DNA of 6,041 bases, taken from positions 1 through 6,041 of the forward strand of contig CALGIY010000389.1 in assembly GCA_937914965.1 (NCBI GenBank), given 5' to 3'. Of the stretch, positions 1-5,392 are shown in pieces. The translations under genes were made by a program, and so were the position numbers. The stretch's first letter is position 1, and each line of letters starts with the position of its first letter. Below the pieces are notes generated by a model. The model was not told the DNA's origin. It did not search any database and worked only from the letters and a program-made list of their open reading frames with translations. This DNA is from an uncultured Thermoanaerobacteraceae bacterium. Lineage in GTDB: Bacteria; Bacillota; DSM-12270; Thermacetogeniales; Thermacetogeniaceae.

Positions 1-28
1 CTTTCCCTACACGACGCTCTTCCGATCT
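1..28 (+). other. Illumina sequencing adapter (artefact)
   Basis: The first 28 bases match the 3' part of the Illumina TruSeq universal/read-1 adapter, ending in the characteristic GCTCTTCCGATCT. Base 29 onward is in frame with a plausible protein end, so the adapter-genome junction lies at 28/29. This is an untrimmed library artefact at a contig end and should not be treated as genomic. Confidence 0.97.
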
Positions 29-118
29 ACGATTAACTATGAGGTTGTTTGTATGGTCAGCGAGCGGGTGCCCAGAGTTTATCTGGGTGCAGAGAATCTT
101 CCTATTATTTCTTGTTGA
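29..118 (+). CDS. alr: alanine racemase, C-terminal fragment (5' end missing)
   Basis: The frame is open from base 29 to a TGA at 116-118 and gives 29 residues. It begins TINYEVVCMVSERVPRVYL, which matches the conserved C-terminal end of the alanine racemase beta-domain, where family members typically read TI.YE..C.IS.RVPR.Y. Alr is a PLP enzyme that converts L-alanine to D-alanine for peptidoglycan. The active-site residues are all upstream and not in the window. A short tail of about ten residues after the RVPR motif ends in cysteine. The gene is cut by the contig end, where adapter sequence replaces it. Identification rests on this short motif alone, but the match is specific and alr near a tsa cluster is common in Clostridia. 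Confidence 0.8.
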   Translation, partial: TINYEVVCMVSERVPRVYLGAENLPIISC

Positions 119-140
119 GCAAGATAATTAAGGATATAAT
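112..140 (+). promoter_or_regulatory. predicted sigma-A-type promoter of the tsaE operon
   Basis: A perfect -10 box TATAAT lies at 135-140, with TTGTTG (3 of 6 matches to TTGACA) at 112-117 and exactly 17 bases between them. The predicted transcription start is near 147, about 25 bases before the tsaE start codon. The -35 overlaps the last codons of alr. A 10-bp inverted repeat (121-146) covers the -10 box. No experimental support; predicted from sequence only. Confidence 0.5.
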
Positions 141-146
141 TATCTT
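121..146. repeat. 10-bp perfect inverted repeat over the -10 box
   Basis: The arms AAGATAATTA (121-130) and TAATTATCTT (137-146) are perfect reverse complements separated by six bases, AGGATA. The right arm overlaps the predicted TATAAT. The stem is almost all A/T and has no U-run after it, so it is a poor terminator. It could be a protein operator or a weak intercistronic hairpin. No known operator consensus clearly fits. Confidence 0.6.
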
Positions 147-171
147 CAAGGATTGACGGTGGTGATATTTT

Positions 172-645
172 TTGGAAATACATTCTTACAGTCCAGTAAC
201 AACAGAAGCGATTGGCCGGGAATTAGGAAAGATGCTGGGTTCCGGGGATTTTGTTTCATTGACCGGAGATCTGGGTGCGGGGAAAACCCTTTTTGTCCAC
301 GGGATTGCTTCCGGGTTGGCGGTCAAAGGCCCAGTTTCCAGTCCAAGCTTCCTTATTATTCAGGAATACCAGGGTAGATACCCGATTTTCCATTGTGATT
401 TTTACCGCTTAGGATCATACCAGGAGTTAGAGGATATCGGGTGGGAAGAATACTTCAATAGGGGAGGCATTATTCTCGTGGAATGGGGAGACCTGATCCC
501 TGAGGCTCTTCCCGTGGATTACCTGAAAATCGAAATCAGTCAAGTTGGGCGAGAAAACGGGCGCCTTCTTCGTTTTATCCCACATGGTAAGCACTATGAA
601 GCAGTGATCAAGGAGTTGGCAATAAAATGCGAGTCCTGGGCATAG
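172..645 (+). CDS. tsaE: tRNA threonylcarbamoyladenosine biosynthesis ATPase TsaE
   Basis: TsaE is the P-loop ATPase that, with TsaB and TsaD, supports transfer of the threonylcarbamoyl group to A37 of ANN-decoding tRNAs in the cytoplasm. The 157-residue length is normal for the family. Visible motifs are the Walker A loop GDLGAGKT (residues 32-39), the SSPSF switch segment (56-60), HCDFYRL (74-80), which fits the family H.D.YRL motif, and VEWGD (103-107), the family's conserved EW segment. The start is TTG at 172, chosen because GGTGGTGAT at 158-166, one mismatch from the ideal Shine-Dalgarno, sits five bases upstream and the motifs then fall at usual positions. The last 19 bases overlap tsaB, which indicates translational coupling. 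It is the first complete gene of the operon and has its own predicted promoter. Confidence 0.95.
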   Translation: MEIHSYSPVTTEAIGRELGKMLGSGDFVSLTGDLGAGKTLFVHGIASGLAVKGPVSSPSFLIIQEYQGRYPIFHCDFYRLGSYQELEDIGWEEYFNRGGIILVEWGDLIPEALPVDYLKIEISQVGRENGRLLRFIPHGKHYEAVIKELAIKCESWA

Positions 646-1316
646 AAACATCTACTTCTGTAGTTTCCGTTGCAGTAGCAGCGGATCGACAAGTTATGGG
701 AGAGTTTTCCCTGACCACAAAACACGGCCATATGGAACATTTGCTTCCTTTAATAGATTATCTCCTTACCAGTCTAGGAATGACTACTGCTGATCTTGAC
801 GGCTTTGCAGCCTCGGTAGGACCAGGTTCTTTTACCTCTCTTAGAGTGGGGTTGTCAACCTGTAAGGCACTGGCACATGCAGTTGATAAGCCAGTGGCAG
901 GGGTTCCTACCTTGGACATTCTCGCCTGGGGGCTGCAGGGAACACCGGATCTTATCTGCCCGGTTTTATGTTCCCGCAAGGATGAAATCTATACCGCTGT
1001 TTATGTGAGCTCAAAAGAGGGGATTAAGCGCTTGAGCAGTTACCTGGCTCTCAATCCGGCTGATTTGGCTGAACGATTGAGCGGTGAACTGCGTGCTAGA
1101 ATTACTTTTACCGGAGATGGTTCCAAGGCTTACTGGCCTATATTGCAGGAAAGCTTTGGAGAGAGGGCGGTTTTGGCTGACCCATCCAGGATGTGGCCGC
1201 GTGCCGGATTAACAGCAATCTTGGGTTCAGATATTTTGCGCGAAAAGGGGAAAAAGGAGCCCGGGGCGGTGCATGCACTTTATGTTAAGCCGCCAGCTAT
1301 TCGGGGTCGGAGTTGA
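627..1316 (+). CDS. tsaB: t6A biosynthesis scaffold protein TsaB
   Basis: TsaB (YeaZ) is the non-catalytic ASKHA-fold partner that binds TsaD and TsaE in the t6A-forming complex. The 229-residue product opens with MRVLGIETST, the usual first strand and phosphate-loop-like segment. It carries GPGSFTSLRVG (residues 65-75), the TsaB hallmark that normally reads GPGSFTGLR; here one glycine is serine. Near the C-terminus LYVKPP (218-223) fits the conserved LY.RP end. It lacks the HxxxH metal site of TsaD, as expected. The ATG start at 627 lies within the end of tsaE and is preceded by AAGGAG at 610-615, eleven bases upstream. The stop TGA at 1314-1316 is immediately followed by the rimI start at 1319. 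Confidence 0.95.
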   Translation: MRVLGIETSTSVVSVAVAADRQVMGEFSLTTKHGHMEHLLPLIDYLLTSLGMTTADLDGFAASVGPGSFTSLRVGLSTCKALAHAVDKPVAGVPTLDILAWGLQGTPDLICPVLCSRKDEIYTAVYVSSKEGIKRLSSYLALNPADLAERLSGELRARITFTGDGSKAYWPILQESFGERAVLADPSRMWPRAGLTAILGSDILREKGKKEPGAVHALYVKPPAIRGRS

Positions 1317-1318
1317 TT

Positions 1319-1828
1319 ATGGAAGAGACAAACAGCGATTTTACCATACGCTACATGGCGAAAGAGGATATCGATCAGATTCTATTGATCGAGCAGTGTT
1401 CTTTTCCTGCGCCTTGGACCGCAAGGTCCTTTCTGAGTGAACTCCAGAATAAATTTGCCAGGTACTTTGTGCTGATCGACCAGGAGAGGTTGTTTGGCTA
1501 TGCCGGGATGTGGCTTTTTGCAGGAGAATCGCACATTACTACTATCGCAGTCCATCCTGATTATCGTTCCCAGAAATATGGACGGCTGCTGATGAAGCTG
1601 TTGATTGACTGCTCAATTGACTATGGGGCCGATACAATGATTCTGGAGGTCAGGGAATCCAACACTCCTGCCATCAGACTTTATTCTAGTCTGGGGTTCC
1701 GGAAAATTGGGATTCGCAAGAACTACTACCTGGAGACCCATGAGGATGCTATTGTTATGCTGTGTAGTCTCAAGCAGGATAAAAAGGAAGAGGAGGATGA
1801 TGAACATGCTCATCAGGGGGGTAGTTGA
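1319..1828 (+). CDS. rimI: ribosomal-protein-S18-alanine N-acetyltransferase-like GNAT (RimI)
   Basis: This GNAT-fold acetyltransferase uses acetyl-CoA to acetylate protein N-termini, classically the alanine of S18. Numbering from ATG 1319 (169 residues), the E. coli RimI general base Glu103 and acid Tyr115 correspond to E110 in LEVRESN and Y122 in LYSSLGF. The IRKNYY and EDAIVM segments (132-147) are also typical RimI. The pyrophosphate loop reads RSQKYG (83-88), where most relatives have a glycine at the fourth position. I prefer ATG 1319 to the TTG at 1313: GGAG at 1309-1312 is six bases from the ATG but abuts the TTG. The tail after about residue 151 is a hydrophilic, very acidic extension, and its codons hold the ribosome binding site and first codons of the next gene (23-base overlap). 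Confidence 0.92.
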   Translation: MEETNSDFTIRYMAKEDIDQILLIEQCSFPAPWTARSFLSELQNKFARYFVLIDQERLFGYAGMWLFAGESHITTIAVHPDYRSQKYGRLLMKLLIDCSIDYGADTMILEVRESNTPAIRLYSSLGFRKIGIRKNYYLETHEDAIVMLCSLKQDKKEEEDDEHAHQGGS

Positions 1829-2024
1829 CCGCATTGAGGGTGACAAGATAATCGTTTTACTGACTGATGAAGGAATTGTTGTGCATTGGCCGCGGCAGTT
1901 CTTGCCCGAGGCACAGGAAAGTGACATCCTGTGTTTCGATGTGAAGATGGAGGTACCTGCTTCAGAGGTTAAGAAGATGTCGCCGAAAAGTCTACTGGAA
2001 CGTCTGGCCTGGCGCCCTGATTGA
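1806..2024 (+). CDS. DUF3006 family small protein
   Basis: The 72-residue product opens MLIRGVVDRIEGDKI, and the combination VDRIEGD, then a DEGIVVHWPRQFLP segment and an acidic ILCFDVKME strand matches the DUF3006 family. These are small beta-rich proteins of unknown function, often encoded beside secreted metallo-beta-lactamase/ComEC-like proteins. Three in-frame ATGs (1797, 1800, 1806) are possible. I chose 1806 because AGGAGG at 1791-1796 is nine bases from it but touches the ATG at 1797. An AAGGA at 1784-1788 could also serve 1797, giving 75 residues. The gene overlaps rimI by 23 bases, so it is translationally coupled. Its position inside a t6A cluster is not the usual one for this family. 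Confidence 0.8.
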   Translation: MLIRGVVDRIEGDKIIVLLTDEGIVVHWPRQFLPEAQESDILCFDVKMEVPASEVKKMSPKSLLERLAWRPD

Positions 2025-2070
2025 TAAAAATTCTCAGGTATGTGCATAATATCAGGGAGATCTTCCATTC

Positions 2071-2080
2071 AAGGAGGTGA
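2071..2080 (+). promoter_or_regulatory. near-perfect Shine-Dalgarno deciding a small uncalled gene
   Basis: AAGGAGGTGA is complementary to the 3' end of 16S rRNA over its whole length. It ends five bases before a GTG at 2086 that opens a 42-codon frame. No other start codon fits it, so it is the main argument that the short frame is translated. Confidence 0.8.
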
Positions 2081-2085
2081 CCCTG

Positions 2086-2214
2086 GTGACTGATAAAAAA
2101 GGGCTTACTGTGGAGCAGGGGAAAAGGAAGGTAAAGCGGGTTGCTGGTGATTGGTCAGAGGACACCGGTAAAAACCCGGATGACTTGGAAGTCAGTGATG
2201 AAGAGGATATTTAA
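2086..2214 (+). CDS. unrecognised 42-residue charged protein
   Basis: A GTG start at 2086 opens a 42-codon frame ending in TAA at 2212-2214. The product starts MTDKKGLTVEQGKRKVKRV, is strongly basic over residues 4-18, and has a single tryptophan (W23). It becomes acidic toward the end (DDLEVSDEEDI). It has no cysteine, no hydrophobic segment and no signal peptide, so it is probably a soluble, largely disordered cytoplasmic protein. Translation is supported by the excellent ribosome binding site at 2071-2080 and the tight fit between the DUF3006 gene and tsaD (27 bases before tsaD). The basic-then-acidic layout could suit binding to a partner protein or RNA, but that is speculation. I do not recognise the family. 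Confidence 0.65.
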   Translation: MTDKKGLTVEQGKRKVKRVAGDWSEDTGKNPDDLEVSDEEDI

Positions 2215-2241
2215 TACGTACGCTAGAGGGAGTTAGGAGAA

Positions 2242-3267
2242 ATGCCAGCAACATGGATACTGGGTATTGAGTCAAGTTGTGATGAGACTTCTGCAGCTGT
2301 GGTCAGGGATGGGAACTATATAGCCTCCAATGTTGTTGCTTCACAGATAGCCATTCACCGGAAGTTCGGAGGCGTGGTTCCCGAGGTTGCTTCCCGCCAG
2401 CACCTGGAGAAAGTTACTTTTGTTGTGGATAAAGCTTTAAAGGATGCCGGTCTTGGCTTTGACGACATTGACGGTATCGCCGTTACAGTAGGTCCCGGTC
2501 TAATTGGTGCTCTATTGGTGGGAGTTGCTGCAGCCAAGGCCTATGCTTATGCTTTAGAAATTCCTCTCCTGCCAGTACACCATTTGGAAGCTCATATTTC
2601 TGCAAATTTTCTTGCGCATACAGATCTGGCCCCTCCTTTTATCTGCCTGGTAGTTTCGGGCGGTCACACTAGTCTTATCCATCTGAGGGATCACTTATCA
2701 TATGAGATTCTCGGTGCTACGCGGGATGACGCTGCCGGGGAAGCTTTCGATAAAATAGCCCGGGTTTTAGGACTTCCCTATCCCGGGGGTCCTGCTTTAG
2801 AGGAACTTGCCAGCGGGGGAAACCCACAAGCAGTAAAGTTCCCCAGGGCGTGGTTGGGAGAAAACAGCCTGGAATTCAGTTTCAGTGGGCTGAAAACATC
2901 TGTTTTAAATTATTTGAAGCGCAATAAAAAAGAGGGAAGGGAACCTTCTCTTCCTGATGTGGCAGCCAGTTTTCAGGATGCAGTTGTGGATGTGCTAGTA
3001 GAAAAAACAATTCTCGCTGCCAGGCTTACTGGAGTGCGAAAAGTGGCCCTTGCCGGTGGAGTGTCCGCTAACTCTGTTCTGCGTGAACTTTTCCAACAGA
3101 AAGCGGACCAAGAGGGTCTGGAGTTTTACTTCCCCGAGAAAAAGTTGTGCACTGATAATGCAGCGATGGTGGCCTGTGCAGGGTATTATCACTACTTGGT
3201 CAGGGATTTTGCTCCTCTTAACCAGGAAGCCTGCGCAAACTATCCACTAATTGTTGATAAATTGTAA
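2242..3267 (+). CDS. tsaD: tRNA N6-adenosine threonylcarbamoyltransferase TsaD
   Basis: TsaD is the catalytic subunit that transfers threonylcarbamoyl from threonylcarbamoyl-AMP to A37 of ANN-decoding tRNAs. The 341-residue length is typical. Motifs in order are ILGIESSCDETS (6-17), GGVVPEVASRQH (43-54), GPGLIGALLVG (84-94), the metal-binding HxxxH as H114 and H118 in HHLEAH, VSGGHT (138-143), the GDA-like DDAAGEAFDK (162-171), FSFSGLKT (212-219), AGGVSAN (271-277) and CTDNAAM (303-309), whose D305 is the third metal ligand. All expected residues are present. The ATG at 2242 has AGGGAG at 2227-2232, nine bases upstream, and a closer AGGAG at 2235-2239. TsaC, which makes the activated intermediate, is not in this window. 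Confidence 0.97.
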   Translation: MPATWILGIESSCDETSAAVVRDGNYIASNVVASQIAIHRKFGGVVPEVASRQHLEKVTFVVDKALKDAGLGFDDIDGIAVTVGPGLIGALLVGVAAAKAYAYALEIPLLPVHHLEAHISANFLAHTDLAPPFICLVVSGGHTSLIHLRDHLSYEILGATRDDAAGEAFDKIARVLGLPYPGGPALEELASGGNPQAVKFPRAWLGENSLEFSFSGLKTSVLNYLKRNKKEGREPSLPDVAASFQDAVVDVLVEKTILAARLTGVRKVALAGGVSANSVLRELFQQKADQEGLEFYFPEKKLCTDNAAMVACAGYYHYLVRDFAPLNQEACANYPLIVDKL

Positions 3268-3317
3268 TGGCAAGATGGTCCTATAAGTTAACATAATAGA
3301 ATAAGTCCTGTTACTTT

Positions 3318-3400
3318 TGGGGATAAGTTAAGGATAGGTTTAATAGTTTAGCGGTTAGAATCCACAATAGCTGTGGATATCTTTGTGGATATGTGGATAA
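3318..3400. promoter_or_regulatory. cluster of DnaA-box-like sites between tsaD and lgt
   Basis: TGTGGATAA at 3392-3400 is a perfect DnaA box (TTATCCACA on the minus strand). TGTGGATAT occurs at 3372-3380 and 3384-3392, each one mismatch away and in the same orientation. TGGGGATAA at 3318-3326 is one mismatch away. GAATCCACA at 3358-3366 points the other way with two mismatches and forms a 7-bp hairpin (3360-3366 with 3372-3378) with the next site. DnaA boxes bind the initiator DnaA at oriC and at regulatory clusters elsewhere. No dnaA or dnaN is nearby, so an origin is unlikely, and a titration or transcription-control site is more plausible. The 3268-3439 gap contains no gene and no clear terminator after tsaD. 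Confidence 0.5.
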
Positions 3401-3412
3401 TCTTAATAAAAT
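3383..3412 (+). promoter_or_regulatory. possible lgt promoter overlapping the DnaA-like boxes
   Basis: TTGTGG at 3383-3388 (3 of 6 -35 matches) is followed after 18 bases by TAAAAT at 3407-3412 (5 of 6 -10 matches). This would start transcription about 20 bases before lgt. A weaker alternative is TTGGGG (3317-3322) with TTTAAT (3339-3344) at 16 bases. Both are only moderate matches. Confidence 0.3.
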
Positions 3413-3439
3413 CAATCATTTTGTTCCGGGGCGGTGTAT

Positions 3440-4192
3440 ATGCGGCCAATTTTATTGCAAATCGGAATGCTGAGAGTTTTCAGTTATGGCTTTTTTGTAG
3501 CGTTAGGGATTGTTGCGGCAACTTTATGGATGGTGCGGCAGGTCAGGAAAGAGGGAAAGTCGCCAGAGTTTGTATTGGATATAGTGCTCCTTGCAGCAGT
3601 CTTCGGCATTATCGGGGCGCGTTTGTTTTTTGTTTTCCTATATGAACCTGAGTATTACCTTGCTCATCCCCTGCGGATTTTTTACCTCCCAGAGGGTGGG
3701 TTGGCCTTTTATGGAGCGTTAATCTTTGGTCTCGCTGCTATTTTGATATATTTGTTCCGTAAAGGTATCCCAGTCCTTTCTTTTTTAGATCTTGTTGCCC
3801 CTGCAACAGCCCTGGGCTATGCTGTCGCCCGGGTCGGTTGTTTTATGAATGGCTGCTGCTATGGGAAACCAACAACCGTGGCCTGGGGGGTTGTTTTCCC
3901 GGTGATCGATGGCTTACAACGTCATCCAACACAATTATATGCCTCAGCTGCAAGCTTGCTCATCTTTTTCATTCTGGTGTTGATGTTCCGCAAGGGAACA
4001 CGTTTTTCAGGCCAGATTTTCTGCATTTCCCTGATTCTCTATGGTCTTTGCCGGTCAGTTGTGGAGTTGTTCCGAGAAAATACCGAGCTCCAGGGCGGTG
4101 CCAGTACAGCTTCACTGACAGCTTTACTGCTGTCTGTTGTCGGTGGACTGTTTTATTTATATCTATCCAGGCGCAGTAAGCTGCAGCAGTGA
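3440..4192 (+). CDS. lgt: prolipoprotein diacylglyceryl transferase
   Basis: Lgt is the membrane enzyme that moves diacylglycerol from phosphatidylglycerol to the lipobox cysteine of lipoprotein precursors. The 250-residue product (from ATG 3440) has about seven hydrophobic segments. Its signature ARVGCFMNGCCYG (residues 130-142) is the GR.G.F.N....G motif in the GCCYG variant, with R131 and N137 corresponding to E. coli R143 and N146. HPTQLYAS follows, and the C-terminal CRSVVELFRE supplies the R...E pair (R205, E209) equivalent to E. coli R239 and E243. The segment GLAFYGALI has tyrosine where E. coli has H103. I prefer ATG 3440 to GTG 3434 because GGGGCGG (3428-3434) is five bases upstream of the ATG and would overlap the GTG. 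Confidence 0.92.
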   Translation: MRPILLQIGMLRVFSYGFFVALGIVAATLWMVRQVRKEGKSPEFVLDIVLLAAVFGIIGARLFFVFLYEPEYYLAHPLRIFYLPEGGLAFYGALIFGLAAILIYLFRKGIPVLSFLDLVAPATALGYAVARVGCFMNGCCYGKPTTVAWGVVFPVIDGLQRHPTQLYASAASLLIFFILVLMFRKGTRFSGQIFCISLILYGLCRSVVELFRENTELQGGASTASLTALLLSVVGGLFYLYLSRRSKLQQ

Positions 4193-4214
4193 TATGAATA
4201 GAGATGGATATAAG

Positions 4215-4250
4215 AAGAACCCCCTATAATAGGGGGTTCTTTGTTGTTAA
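4215..4250. terminator. intrinsic terminator after lgt, probably bidirectional
   Basis: A perfect 12-bp stem (4215-4226 with 4230-4241, arms AAGAACCCCCTA and TAGGGGGTTCTT) has a three-base loop, TAA, and is followed by TTGTTGTTAA on the + strand. It lies 22 bases after the lgt stop and ten bases past the stop of the converging hydrolase gene. On the minus strand the stem is followed only by TATAT after the arm's own TTCTT, so it is the weaker direction. Confidence 0.88.
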
Positions 4251-4251
4251 C

Positions 4252-5373
4252 CTATCTGTAGAAGACGTGATTCCCAATCCGGCAGATATAAGTAAGGGTT
4301 CTAAAGAACGCGGTGCTTTGAGCTGTAGCGGGATTGCAGAAGTAAACTGCTCCATCTACTGGATCCCAGCCGCTCAAGGCTCCTTCTGCGGCACGGATTG
4401 CTGAGGCTGTTGGGGGAAGATTAATTGTACCGTTTTGCACTGGTTCGAACTGCCAGGGTTCGTAAATTACATCCCAAAGATTGTTGGGGAACCGCGGGTC
4501 AGGTATTCTGTTGAGTATCACTGCCCCGACGGCAACCTGTCCTTCAAAGCTCTCTCCTGCTGCTTCGGCACTGATAATCTGGGCAAGCAGGTAAGTGTCT
4601 TCTGAGGAGTAGCTGCCCCGTGAAGGAGTTGTTGAACTGGTTGTTGAACTGGTGCCTTGCAGCCGGAGAACCTGCCCTGGGTAGATCTCTGTACTTGACA
4701 GGTTGTTCAGAGCCATTATCTCATCAACTGATATGCCATAGGTTTGTGAGATGAAGTAAAGGGTATCTCCTGGCTTGACCGTGTACTGTTTTTCTACTGG
4801 GCTAGGGTCAGGGCTCTGTTGTGATGAAGTATCCACATAATCAGGAAGCCGCAGCACCTCTCCTGGGTAGATCATTGAAGAGTTAAGGTTGTTCAGCGAC
4901 ATGATCTCATCAACTGTTGTAGCATATGTTTTGGAGATAAGGTAGAGTGTGTCGCCAGAGTTGACTGTGTGTTGTTTTGGTTGCGGTGCTGGAGCTTGTC
5001 CACTGCCAGGTAGTTGAAGTACCTGCCCCGGGTAGATCTCTGAGGAACAGAGATTGTTCAACGACATAATCTCATCAACTGTTGTAGCATATGCTTTGGA
5101 GATAAGGTAGAGTGTGTCGCCAGGCTGAACGGTATACTGCGATGCAGATGGGGCTTGTCCATTGTCAGGCAGCTGCAGCGTCTGTCCTGGGTAGATCGTC
5201 GTTGAGTTTAAGTTGTTCAGCGAGATAAGTGTGTTAACTGTTGTGGTGTGATTTCTGGCGATTCTGTAAAGGGTATCACCAGAGTTCACTGTGTAGTTTG
5301 CAGCATAGCTGGGGCTTCCAAAGGTGAGCAGACCAACTAACAAACCAGCACTGATCAAATAAAACTTTCGCAA
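4252..5373 (-). CDS. secreted cell-wall hydrolase, four LysM repeats plus SleB/Hydrolase_2 domain
   Basis: The 373-residue product has a Sec signal peptide (MRK, hydrophobic stretch, cleavage likely after SYA at 24). Four LysM modules of about 43 residues follow (near 26-69, 79-122, 135-177, 197-239), each with YTV.(S/P)GDTLY and IYPG..L.LP; they bind peptidoglycan glycan chains. A Ser/Thr/Pro-rich linker (240-258) leads to a Hydrolase_2 domain (about 259-373) with AEAAGESFEGQVAVGAVILNR, NPATA and IGNHVF. E270 in SAEAAGE is the likely catalytic glutamate. The family includes the spore cortex-lytic enzyme SleB, but SleB itself has a different peptidoglycan-binding domain, so the role may be vegetative wall turnover or germination. 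The start is TTG, with GGAGG at 5382-5386 eight bases upstream. The gene is preceded by a c-di-AMP riboswitch. Confidence 0.93.
   Translation of the reverse strand: MRKFYLISAGLLVGLLTFGSPSYAANYTVNSGDTLYRIARNHTTTVNTLISLNNLNSTTIYPGQTLQLPDNGQAPSASQYTVQPGDTLYLISKAYATTVDEIMSLNNLCSSEIYPGQVLQLPGSGQAPAPQPKQHTVNSGDTLYLISKTYATTVDEIMSLNNLNSSMIYPGEVLRLPDYVDTSSQQSPDPSPVEKQYTVKPGDTLYFISQTYGISVDEIMALNNLSSTEIYPGQVLRLQGTSSTTSSTTPSRGSYSSEDTYLLAQIISAEAAGESFEGQVAVGAVILNRIPDPRFPNNLWDVIYEPWQFEPVQNGTINLPPTASAIRAAEGALSGWDPVDGAVYFCNPATAQSTAFFRTLTYICRIGNHVFYR
4889..4958 (-). repeat. LysM-encoding direct repeat, copy A
   Basis: These 70 bases, inside the third LysM module, match 5054-5123 with three mismatches. The offset is 165 bases (55 codons). 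Such high identity at the DNA level, higher than between the other LysM modules, indicates recent duplication or gene conversion. Confidence 0.85.
5054..5123 (-). repeat. LysM-encoding direct repeat, copy B
   Basis: This is the partner of 4889-4958 and lies inside the second LysM module; the two differ at three of 70 bases. Both encode nearly the same DTLYLISK.YATTVDEIMSL segment. Confidence 0.85.
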
Positions 5374-5392
5374 ATGCTCTTCCTCCTTCCTC

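Noticed and set aside
123..144. Fur-box reading of GATAAT...ATTATC
   Set aside because: The half-sites look Fur-like, but the spacing and central bases do not fit the 19-bp consensus.
1613..2068. 151-codon minus-strand frame opposite rimI and the DUF3006 gene
   Set aside because: It is antisense to two genes with recognisable domains, has no familiar motif, and no promoter is evident.
3318..3400. Chromosomal or plasmid origin of replication
   Set aside because: There are DnaA-like boxes but no dnaA, dnaN, rep gene or clear AT-rich unwinding element next to them. The flanking genes are ordinary operon members.
3373..3645. 90-codon + strand frame overlapping the start of lgt
   Set aside because: It runs out of frame through lgt, has no ribosome binding site, and its first part is the DnaA-box repeat region. 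It is a shadow frame.
4204..4404. 66-codon + strand frame over the terminator
   Set aside because: It runs through the terminator hairpin and then antisense to the SleB domain of the hydrolase, with no ribosome binding site.
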